Origin: an uncultured Collinsella sp.
GTDB taxonomy: Bacteria; Actinomycetota; Coriobacteriia; Coriobacteriales; Coriobacteriaceae
DNA: 10,867 nt
NCBI GenBank assembly: GCA_905209765.1
Contig: CAJLUE010000061.1
Coordinates: 1 to 10,867 of the forward strand
Direction of reading: 5' to 3'
Part shown: one piece after another, positions 1 through 4,945 of the stretch
Position numbering within the stretch: the stretch's first letter is position 1
Layout of the letters: each line of letters opens with the position of its first letter
Position numbers and translations under genes: made by a program
The notes under the pieces: model-generated
Databases searched by the model: none
Seen by the model: only the letters and a program-made list of their open reading frames with translations
Told to the model about the DNA's origin: nothing

Positions 1-428
1 GCTGCGGAAACGCGGGGTCCGTTCAGGCTGTTGCGTTGAGATTGAAAATCAACCACCGTTGGTCAAGCTACAAGGCATACCAGCTGGGCTACGATCCTTT
101 TGATATTTGTGATGCAGCCCCTATGCTCGATATTGTCGGAGGCTCCCGTTGCTATTGCGACCATCTCAAGGAAGTTGCCGCGCACATCTGGTCAGTGGAG
201 ATTCTTCCGCGCCGGCGGATTCCCGATGAGGATGCCCTGGCCGTCGCGCGCGAAGCCCTGCCGAGCATAGACCCTGCGCTGCTCAAGGCTCTGCCACGCC
301 CCGAACGCGATGCCTGTCTTCTGAGGCTCAGGCGGGCGCATCTCACGGTCAAGCAAATTGCCCGTATCACCGGTATCGGCGCTACAAGCGTGACCAAGGC
401 CACCATAGGCTGGAATGAGGCAGCGTGA
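1..428 (+). CDS. REP-associated tyrosine transposase (Y1/IS200-like), C-terminal fragment
   Basis: The frame is open from the left edge (first full codon at 3) to the TGA at 426-428, so this is the 3' part of a gene that begins outside the window; the TTG at 36 is probably not a true start. Two features point to the RAYT branch of the Y1 transposase family. One is RWSSYKAY just after the left edge, matching the family's W-SSY-Y signature downstream of the catalytic Tyr. The other is a C-terminal helix-turn-helix of the form LTVKQIARITGIGATSV (about residues 102-118 counted from codon 36), typical of RAYT proteins with an added DNA-binding tail. The HUH motif and catalytic Tyr would lie outside the window, so activity cannot be judged. 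RAYTs are usually single-copy domesticated transposases that act on short hairpin repeats, and two such hairpins follow at 451-511. Residues before RWSSY do not show a clear NPV-AG family motif, so divergence or damage upstream is possible. Confidence 0.6.
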   Translation, partial: CGNAGSVQAVALRLKINHRWSSYKAYQLGYDPFDICDAAPMLDIVGGSRCYCDHLKEVAAHIWSVEILPRRRIPDEDALAVAREALPSIDPALLKALPRPERDACLLRLRRAHLTVKQIARITGIGATSVTKATIGWNEAA

Positions 429-450
429 GGCAGGGGCGAATCGCTGCCGG

Positions 451-478
451 CACGCGTCATGTCTGTCCCTAATGCGTG
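451..478. repeat. REP-like hairpin, copy 1
   Basis: CACGCGT (451-457) pairs with ATGCGTG (472-478) over seven positions, one a G-T wobble. The loop contains GTCTGTCCC (461-469). It lies 22 nt after the transposase stop codon. Copy 2 starts exactly 32 nt later and shares the loop core GTCTGTCCC-Y-AATG but has a different stem. This is a candidate substrate of the adjacent RAYT-type transposase; that link is inference. Confidence 0.5.
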
Positions 479-482
479 AAAG

Positions 483-511
483 CACTCATGTAAGTCTGTC
501 CCCAATGAGTG
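483..511. repeat. REP-like hairpin, copy 2
   Basis: CACTCAT (483-489) and ATGAGTG (505-511) are perfectly complementary over 7 bp, enclosing a 15-nt loop that contains GTCTGTCCCC (494-503). Compared with copy 1, the fourth stem pair changes from G-C to T-A and an inner wobble becomes C-G, so base pairing is kept while sequence changes. That argues that the structure matters. Confidence 0.5.
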
Positions 512-514
512 TAA

Positions 515-545
515 AAAGGCGCCCTCCACATGAGAGGACGCCTTT
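515..545 (-). terminator. Intrinsic terminator downstream of rpmB
   Basis: The arms at 515-526 and 534-545 form a 12-position stem with one mismatch and a 7-nt loop. On the minus strand the stem is followed by a run of five T residues (complement of 513-517), as expected for rho-independent termination of the rpmB transcript. In the plus direction only three T residues follow, so it may act weakly against readthrough from the transposase fragment too. Confidence 0.75.
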
Positions 546-613
546 GGTAAGTTCTATGTGAACGCGAGGTCTTTGACCCGGAGAGTCCGAGGTACTTGTT
601 GGTAAGACCTTAT

Positions 614-802
614 TTAGGAGCGCGCGACCTTGCCGGACTTGAGGCAGGTGGAGCAAACGTTCATCTTGCGACGGTGACCATCGACGACGACGTAGACGCG
701 CTGGATGTTGGGGCGGAACTTACGGTTGGTGACGCGGTGAGAGTGGCTGATGGAGCGACCGGCAACGGGGTGCTTACCGCAAACTTCGCAAACTTTGGAC
801 AT
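614..802 (-). CDS. rpmB: Large ribosomal subunit protein bL28
   Basis: This 62-residue protein is the small structural protein L28 of the 50S ribosomal subunit. It begins MSKVCEVCGKHPVAG, continues with the basic SHSHRVTNRKF segment and ends in CSTCLKSGKVARS; the length is normal for the family. Two CXXC pairs (CEVC near residues 5-8 and CSTC near residues 49-52) make this the zinc-ribbon (C+) form rather than the cysteine-free paralogue that some actinobacteria make under zinc starvation. The ATG complementary to 800-802 is preceded by a strong AAGGAGG site about 7 nt upstream, which favours it over the longer in-frame start near 874. The gene stands alone on the minus strand, divergent from the pyr operon and convergent with the transposase fragment. 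Confidence 0.95.
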   Translation of the reverse strand: MSKVCEVCGKHPVAGRSISHSHRVTNRKFRPNIQRVYVVVDGHRRKMNVCSTCLKSGKVARS

Positions 803-856
803 AACTGACCCTCCTTGGGCGACAAACGAACATGTCGCGTTAACAAACAAGCCTGA

Positions 857-865
857 ACTATAGCA
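857..865 (-). promoter_or_regulatory. Extended -10 promoter of rpmB
   Basis: On the minus strand the sequence reads TGC-TATAGT, an extended -10 (TGn plus a 5/6 match to TATAAT), 55 nt before the rpmB ATG, which would give a leader of about 48 nt. No good -35 is present at normal spacing, as is usual for extended -10 promoters. The same TGCTA opening occurs in the predicted mihF promoter. Confidence 0.5.
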
Positions 866-900
866 CAGAAGCATGTCTCTGTGCGCAATCTACACAGAGA
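863..900. repeat. Overlapping inverted repeats at the rpmB promoter
   Basis: GCACAGA (863-869) is complementary to TCTGTGC (878-884), and TCTCTGTG (876-883) is complementary to CACAGAGA (893-900). The central arm is shared, so the two dyads exclude each other. They span the -10 element and the -35 region of the predicted rpmB promoter, consistent with one or two operator half-site pairs. The cognate regulator is unknown. Confidence 0.4.
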
Positions 901-1070
901 TATTTCTCTTTTGGCGATAGTGCCCACGCCACGGCCCTGGACGTAGATCCGATTTGCGTGCAGCAGAGGGGATTATGCCAGCTCGCAACAAGGTTTTCAA
1001 GCGCGTCCCACAAATATATATAGGTTTATGGAGCTATTGGCTCCGTTTACGGATTGACTGGTATTTATGC

Positions 1071-1104
1071 TCGCAATTGAGCCCGAGGTTGGCTACACTA
1101 TGCC
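1071..1104 (+). promoter_or_regulatory. Probable promoter of the pyr operon
   Basis: TACACT (1094-1099) is a plausible -10, giving a start near 1106, just before the first leader hairpin. A -35 at 17-nt spacing (TCGCAA, 1071-1076) is poor. The alternative TTGAGC (1077-1082), 16 nt, TATGCC (1099-1104) would start transcription near 1111 and truncate the lower stem of that hairpin, so it is less favoured. A similar TAnnCTATG block occurs at 6724-6732 ahead of mihF. Confidence 0.35.
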
Positions 1105-1108
1105 TTGA

Positions 1109-1138
1109 CCATTAAAGGGGTACGAGATACCCACATGG
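1109..1138 (+). promoter_or_regulatory. PyrR-binding (anti-antiterminator) hairpin
   Basis: An upper stem GGGTA (1118-1122) / TACCC (1128-1132) closes a CGAGA loop, and a lower stem CCAT (1109-1112) / ATGG (1135-1138) lies below. Between them is a purine-rich internal bulge TAAAG on the 5' side. This is the architecture known for PyrR-binding loops in Bacillus (lower stem, 5' purine bulge, upper stem, loop containing NGNGA). The loop fits NGNGA exactly, but the conserved CC/GG pairs beside it are not present. PyrR with UMP would stabilise it. Confidence 0.6.
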
Positions 1139-1176
1139 AATTACATAGCTGTCAATGAGCAGTACTTCCTGTGGGT
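1129..1176 (+). promoter_or_regulatory. pyr antiterminator stem
   Basis: Positions 1129-1140 (ACCCACATGGAA) are complementary to 1166-1176 (TTCCTGTGGGT) over 11 pairs with a single bulged T. The 5' strand overlaps the 3' half of the upstream hairpin and the 3' strand overlaps the base of the terminator, so this stem excludes both. It should form when PyrR is not bound, allowing transcription into pyrR. Confidence 0.6.
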
Positions 1177-1215
1177 GTCTGGTTCCGCTTTGAGCGGTCG
1201 GGCATCTATTTTTTT
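1173..1215 (+). terminator. pyr leader attenuator terminator
   Basis: CCGCT (1185-1189) / AGCGG (1193-1197) around a TTG loop extends, after a two-base TT bulge on the 5' side, into 1173-1182 paired with 1198-1207 through a mix of Watson-Crick and G-U pairs. It is followed by an A and seven T residues (1209-1215). A terminator about 40 nt before the pyrR start codon is what PyrR-controlled attenuation needs. Confidence 0.7.
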
Positions 1216-1233
1216 GACTGTGTCAGCAGTCAA
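1214..1233 (+). repeat. Inverted repeat between attenuator and pyrR ribosome-binding site
   Basis: TTGACTG (1214-1220) and CAGTCAA (1227-1233) are perfectly complementary with a 6-nt loop. The repeat overlaps the last two T residues of the terminator run and ends 7 nt before the pyrR purine-rich ribosome-binding stretch (1241-1250). Its role is unknown. Confidence 0.45.
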
Positions 1234-1254
1234 GACATGTGAGGAAGGAGATCG

Positions 1255-1839
1255 ATGGGCACGACTTCCCCCAAGGCGGTCATCATGGACGAGACCGCCG
1301 TCAACCGAGCGATGACCCGCATCGCGCACGAGATCCTCGAGCGCAACGAGGGCTGTGAAGACCTCGCTCTGGTCGGCATCGTCACGCGCGGCGACCTTCT
1401 GGCAAAGAAGCTCGCCGAGGCGATCAAGGAGATCGAGGGTGTCGACGTTCCGCTCGGCAGCCTGGACATCAGCTTCTATCGCGATGACTACGCGACCAAT
1501 TTCGCTCCCGCGATCCACGCTACCAACATTCCCTTCAGCGTCGACGGCAAGCGCGTCGTGCTGGTGGACGACATCCTGTACACGGGTCGTACCATCCGTG
1601 CCGCTCTGGACGCCGTTATGGACCTGGGCCGTCCGAGTCGAGTCGAGCTGGCAGTTCTCGTTGACCGCGGTCACCGCGAGCTCCCCATCTCGCCGGACTT
1701 TGTCGGCAAGAACGTTCCCTCGTCGCACGAGGAGAACGTGCACCTATATATGAAGGAAGTCGACGGCCGTACCGCCGTCGAGATCAACGACGTCGCGCCG
1801 GGTTCCCACGTGGGCTCCGCGCCGCTGGGAGGTGAGTAG
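1255..1839 (+). CDS. pyrR: Bifunctional pyr operon regulator / uracil phosphoribosyltransferase PyrR
   Basis: PyrR senses UMP/UTP against PRPP and binds pyr leader RNA; many members also convert uracil and PRPP to UMP. The 194-residue protein carries the PRPP loop VVLVDDILYTGRTI (101-114), the early TRGDLLA segment (44-50), VDRGHRELPI (136-145) and FVGKNVPSS (149-157), all standard for this family of type I phosphoribosyltransferase fold. The length is slightly above the usual 175-185 because of a short C-terminal tail. ATG at 1255 has AAGGAG 4 nt upstream. It is the first gene of the operon and is preceded by a leader with binding loop, antiterminator and terminator, so it probably regulates its own operon by attenuation. 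Its 3' end overlaps or abuts pyrB. Confidence 0.95.
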   Translation: MGTTSPKAVIMDETAVNRAMTRIAHEILERNEGCEDLALVGIVTRGDLLAKKLAEAIKEIEGVDVPLGSLDISFYRDDYATNFAPAIHATNIPFSVDGKRVVLVDDILYTGRTIRAALDAVMDLGRPSRVELAVLVDRGHRELPISPDFVGKNVPSSHEENVHLYMKEVDGRTAVEINDVAPGSHVGSAPLGGE

Positions 1840-1843
1840 TACC

Positions 1844-2788
1844 GTGGCGTTCAATCATAAGCACCTGATCGACATTACCGAGTACTCCGAAGAGGACATC
1901 AAGCTCATCCTCGAGACCGCCAAGGCGTTCTCCGAGGTCAACGAGCGTGCCATCAAGAAGGTCCCCACGCTCAAGGGCAAGACCATCGTCAACATGTTCA
2001 ACGAGCCCTCGACGCGTACCCGCAGCTCCTTCGAGCTCGCCGAGAAGCGCCTTTCGGCCGACAGCCTCAATTTCGGCGGCTCCTCGACCTCCACGGTCAA
2101 GGGCGAGAGCCTCGTCGATACCGTCGAGACCCTCAACGCTTACAAGATCGACTGCATCGTCGTGCGCGACAAGCATGCCGGTGCTCCCTACATCGTCACG
2201 CAGAATTCGCCCGCGAGTGTTATCTGCGCCGGTGACGGTAAGCACAATCACCCCACGCAGGCTCTGCTCGACCTGTACACCATCTGGGAGCACAAGGGTG
2301 ACTTCCACGGTCTGAAGGTCGCCGTCGTCGGCGACATCTCCCACTCCCGCGTTTGCGGCTCGCTGATCCCCGCCCTTAAGATCATGGGCTGCGAGACCTA
2401 CGCCGTCGCCCCCGGCACGCTGCTGCCGCCGGCGCCCGAGGTTCTGGGCTGCGACCACGTGACGAGCGACCTCGATTCCGTCCTGCCCGAGCTTGACGTC
2501 GTCTACATGCTGCGTGTACAGCAGGAGCGCCTCGAGGGTGCCCCGTTCCCGACTATTCGCGAGTACCACAAGCTCTTCGGCCTGACCAAGGACCGTGAGA
2601 AGCTCATGAAGCCCGACGCGATCATTTGCCACCCGGGCCCCATCAACCGCGGCGTCGAGTTCGACTCCTATATGGCCGACCACCCGCAACGCTCCGTCAT
2701 CCTGGAGCAGGTCTACGCCGGTATCTGCGTGCGTATGGCTATCCTGTATCTGCTGCTTGGAGGTGCCGATAATGGCCTTGCTTCTTAA
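1844..2788 (+). CDS. pyrB: Aspartate carbamoyltransferase catalytic subunit
   Basis: This enzyme joins carbamoyl phosphate and L-aspartate to make N-carbamoyl-L-aspartate, the committed step of UMP synthesis. The 314-residue protein has the carbamoyl-phosphate motif FNEPSTRTRSSFE (52-64), the mobile loop around STSTVKGES (81-89), HPTQ (136-139) and the C-terminal HPGPINRG (263-270). Two GTG starts are possible. GTG 1844 is chosen because GGAGGTGA (1828-1835) lies just upstream, inside the end of pyrR; GTG 1832 would sit on top of that site and add four residues (SSTV). No pyrI regulatory chain follows, so this is probably the unregulated trimeric class, with control through PyrR. The last 17 nt overlap pyrC. 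Confidence 0.95.
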   Translation: MAFNHKHLIDITEYSEEDIKLILETAKAFSEVNERAIKKVPTLKGKTIVNMFNEPSTRTRSSFELAEKRLSADSLNFGGSSTSTVKGESLVDTVETLNAYKIDCIVVRDKHAGAPYIVTQNSPASVICAGDGKHNHPTQALLDLYTIWEHKGDFHGLKVAVVGDISHSRVCGSLIPALKIMGCETYAVAPGTLLPPAPEVLGCDHVTSDLDSVLPELDVVYMLRVQQERLEGAPFPTIREYHKLFGLTKDREKLMKPDAIICHPGPINRGVEFDSYMADHPQRSVILEQVYAGICVRMAILYLLLGGADNGLAS

Positions 2789-4061
2789 GAATGCCCACGT
2801 CGTCGACCCGTCCGTCGAGCTTGACGGTGTCGTTGACGTCCTGATCGACGGCGACAAGATCGCCGAGGTCGGCGAGAACCTCGCCGCCGAGGGAGCCGAG
2901 GTCCGCGACCTTTCCGGTAAGTACCTCGTCCCTGGCCTGGTGGACATGCACGTCCACCTGCGCGAGCCCGGTTACGAGGTCAAAGAGGACATCGAGAGCG
3001 GCACCCGCGCAGCTGCCAAGGGCGGCTTCACCGGCGTGTGCGCCATGCCCAACACCGACCCCGTTACCGATAACGGTACCGTCGTTGAGTTCGTCAAGTC
3101 CCGCGCTGCCGAGGTCGGCCACTGCCGCGTCTATCCTTCTGGCGCCATGACCCGCGGTCTTAAGGGCGAGGCTATGTCCGAGATGGGCGATATGGTCGCC
3201 CACGGCGCCGTCGCCTTCACCGACGACGGTCGCGGCGTGCAGGGTGCAGGCATGCTCCGTCGCTGCATGGACTACGGCAAGATGTTCGGCAAGGTCTTTA
3301 TGAGCCATTGCCAGGACGAGGACCTGGTCGGTCACGGCCAGATCAACGAGGGCAAGGTCTCTACTCGTCTGGCCCTCGAGGGCTGGCCGGCGGCAGGCGA
3401 GGAGCTGCAGATCGCTCGCGATATCGAGATCGCCAAGCTGACCGGTGCCAAGCTGCACATCCAGCACATCTCCACCGCGCATGGCCTGGAGCTCGTGCGT
3501 GCCGGTAAGGCAGCTGGCGTGCAGGTCACCTGCGAGGCCACCCCGCACCACATGTTCCTGACCGAGAACGACCTGGACGAGACCTACAACACCTCGCTCA
3601 AGGTCAATCCGCCGCTGCGTACCGATGAAGATGCCGAGGCTATCCGTCAGGGCGTCATCGACGGCACCGTCGACGTCATCGTCACCGACCACGCTCCCCA
3701 CACCCCGTGGGAGAAGGCCCGCGAGTTCGAGCTTGCGCCCTTCGGCATGATCGGCCTCGAGACCTCGCTGGCGCTCGTGCTTACCGAGCTGGTCAACACG
3801 GGCAAGATGAGCATGGGCCGCATGGTCGAGCTCATGGCCATCAAGCCGCGCGAGATTCTGGGTCTGGACCAGGTTCAGGTCAAGGCGGGCTCCGTTGCCG
3901 ACCTGACCGTCTTCGACCCCGCTGCAACCTGGACGGTTGGCGAGGACGGCTACGAGTCGCGCGCCGAGAACTCCGGTTTTGCCGGCCGTACGCTCACCGG
4001 TCGTGCCACCGATGTGTTTGTCGGCGGTAAGCAGACACTTGCCGACGGCTGCATCTGCTAG
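2772..4061 (+). CDS. pyrC: Dihydroorotase (class I)
   Basis: Dihydroorotase cyclises N-carbamoyl-L-aspartate to L-dihydroorotate. The 429-residue amidohydrolase has the metal-binding DMHVHLREPG (HxH at H60 and H62), a zinc-ligand Asp in AFTDDG (D151), H179 in MSHCQDEDL, H232 in HIQHIST, TPHHMFLTE (258-266) and the catalytic VTDHAPHT (D306, H308). The length and motif set are those of class I, not the shorter E. coli type. ATG 2772 is preceded by GGAGGTG (2759-2765) inside pyrB; the longer TTG start at 2757 would precede this site and is rejected. The 17-nt overlap with pyrB suggests translational coupling. It is followed by the only sizeable gap in the operon. Confidence 0.95.
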   Translation: MALLLKNAHVVDPSVELDGVVDVLIDGDKIAEVGENLAAEGAEVRDLSGKYLVPGLVDMHVHLREPGYEVKEDIESGTRAAAKGGFTGVCAMPNTDPVTDNGTVVEFVKSRAAEVGHCRVYPSGAMTRGLKGEAMSEMGDMVAHGAVAFTDDGRGVQGAGMLRRCMDYGKMFGKVFMSHCQDEDLVGHGQINEGKVSTRLALEGWPAAGEELQIARDIEIAKLTGAKLHIQHISTAHGLELVRAGKAAGVQVTCEATPHHMFLTENDLDETYNTSLKVNPPLRTDEDAEAIRQGVIDGTVDVIVTDHAPHTPWEKAREFELAPFGMIGLETSLALVLTELVNTGKMSMGRMVELMAIKPREILGLDQVQVKAGSVADLTVFDPAATWTVGEDGYESRAENSGFAGRTLTGRATDVFVGGKQTLADGCIC

Positions 4062-4081
4062 CATAGCCTTATCGCTTTTGT

Positions 4082-4114
4082 GCGCGGCGCCCTTGCGGTG
4101 CCGCGCTTTCTGTT
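4082..4114 (+). terminator. Hairpin with T-rich tail between pyrC and pyrK
   Basis: Positions 4082-4091 and 4097-4106 form a 10-pair GC-rich stem (one G-U pair) with a CTTGC loop, followed by TTTCTGTT. It resembles an intrinsic terminator with an interrupted T-run. As pyrK, pyrD and pyrF continue in the same direction, it may be a partial terminator or an mRNA processing/stability barrier. Confidence 0.5.
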
Positions 4115-4122
4115 CGCCTGAA

Positions 4123-4138
4123 CCATGCAACCGCATGG
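4123..4138 (+). promoter_or_regulatory. Small hairpin ahead of the pyrK ribosome-binding site
   Basis: CCATGC (4123-4128) and GCATGG (4133-4138) form a perfect 6-bp stem with a 4-nt loop AACC, ending 6 nt before GGAG (4145-4148), the likely ribosome-binding site of pyrK. It could influence initiation or arise by chance. Confidence 0.3.
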
Positions 4139-4153
4139 GGGATTGGAGCGTCT

Positions 4154-4945
4154 ATGCCCACACCTTCCACTGCACGCATGCACGACTTTGAGGTCGTCTC
4201 GAACCAGGAGATCGCCGACGGCATCTTCTCGCTCGTTATCTCGGCCCCCAAGCTTGCAAGTGCGCTCAAGCCCGGTCAGTTCGTGAATATCGCCGTGCCG
4301 GGCGATGCTTCCTCGCTGCTTCGCGTGCCCCTGAGCTTCTATCGCGCCGACGCCGAGGCCGGCACCGTCGAGCTGTGGTACGCCGTCGTGGGCGATGATA
4401 CCCGCCGTCTGTCGCAGATGGGCCCTGGCTCCACCTCCAACTTGCTGGGCCCTGGCGGCCGCGGCTGGTTCGTGCCCGAGGGCACCAGGAAGGCGCTGCT
4501 CGTCGCCGGCGGCATCGGCGTTCCGCCCGTACTCTGCCTGGCTGGCATGCTTGCCGAGCAGGGCGTGGACGTTGACGTATGCCTGGGCTTTGGCGCCGCG
4601 TCCAAGGTCGTGGGCGTCGACGAGTTCCGCGCGCTGGGAGCCACGGTCAACGTGTGCACCGACGACGGCTCGTTGGGCACGCACGGTTTTTGCACCGATC
4701 CTGCCGCCGAGCTGCTCGGCGAGGGCGGTTACGACTACGTCGCCAGCTGTGGTCCCGCCGTTATGATGAAGAAGGTCGCCGCCGCTGCCGCCGAGGCCGG
4801 CGCGTACTGCGAGGTGTCGCTCGAGCGCATGATGAGCTGCGGCTTTGGTGCCTGCAACACCTGCAATGTCGAGACGGTCGACGGTATGAAGGGCGCCTGC
4901 ATGTGCGGCCCCGTGTTTGATGCTTCCAAGGTGGTGGTCTTCTAG
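4154..4945 (+). CDS. pyrK: Dihydroorotate dehydrogenase type 1B, electron-transfer subunit PyrK
   Basis: PyrK carries FAD and a [2Fe-2S] cluster and passes electrons from the PyrD FMN to NAD+. The 263-residue protein has a ferredoxin-reductase-like N-terminal barrel with the flavin motif RVPLSFYR (57-64), a nucleotide-binding stretch LLVAGGIGVPPV (115-126) and a C-terminal cysteine cluster. C229, C234 and C237 fit the family C-x4-C-x2-C pattern; the fourth ligand is C249 or C251. The spacing to it is slightly shorter than I remember for Lactococcus PyrK. ATG 4154 has GGAG 5 nt upstream; ATG 4178 is a less likely alternative. Its TAG shares one base with the GTG of pyrD, consistent with tightly coupled synthesis of the two subunits, which form a heterotetramer in known cases. 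Confidence 0.93.
   Translation: MPTPSTARMHDFEVVSNQEIADGIFSLVISAPKLASALKPGQFVNIAVPGDASSLLRVPLSFYRADAEAGTVELWYAVVGDDTRRLSQMGPGSTSNLLGPGGRGWFVPEGTRKALLVAGGIGVPPVLCLAGMLAEQGVDVDVCLGFGAASKVVGVDEFRALGATVNVCTDDGSLGTHGFCTDPAAELLGEGGYDYVASCGPAVMMKKVAAAAAEAGAYCEVSLERMMSCGFGACNTCNVETVDGMKGACMCGPVFDASKVVVF

Larger units (their letters stand above)
803..1254. other. Divergent intergenic region between rpmB and pyrR
   Basis: This 452-nt stretch has no credible protein gene on either strand. From left to right it holds the rpmB ribosome-binding site, the rpmB extended -10 and three mutually complementary arms (863-900), then roughly 905-1050 with no recognisable content. That stretch includes an AT-rich TATATATA at 1015-1022 and a small GGAGC/GCTCC dyad at 1030-1044 with no T-run. 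A probable pyr promoter (about 1071-1104) and the structured pyr leader (1109-1254) follow. I see no tRNA cloverleaf or T-box. Confidence 0.6.

Noticed and set aside
1015..1022. TATATATA as a promoter or origin-like element
   Set aside because: It is a single short AT run with no matching -35, no DnaA-box cluster and no gene start at a suitable distance.
1030..1044. GGAGC / GCTCC hairpin upstream of the pyr promoter
   Set aside because: It has only five pairs and no T-run, lies upstream of the likely transcription start and is within chance expectation for this length.
1054..1082. TTGACT as a -35 for pyrR
   Set aside because: At 16-18 nt spacing it meets TTGAGC, which is not a -10-like sequence.
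1135..1158. A seven-residue leader peptide frame (ATG to TGA) inside the pyr leader
   Set aside because: Its only possible ribosome-binding site (1114-1120) is about 14 nt away and lies within the first hairpin; the frame has no run of regulatory codons, and the RNA structures explain the region better.
1214..1243. TTGACT at 1214 as a second promoter for pyrR
   Set aside because: The sequence at the expected -10 (around ATGTGA) is poor, and the match is explained by the inverted repeat there.
1832..1843. pyrB start at GTG 1832
   Set aside because: It coincides with the ribosome-binding sequence itself; GTG 1844 lies at proper distance and gives the usual family N-terminus.
1784..2947. A 387-codon minus-strand open frame opposite pyrB
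   Set aside because: It is antisense to pyrB and the start of pyrC, with no start signal and no recognisable domain.
2739..4136. A 465-codon minus-strand open frame
   Set aside because: It mirrors pyrC in the antisense frame and shows repetitive His/Asp/Val-rich composition typical of a shadow frame.
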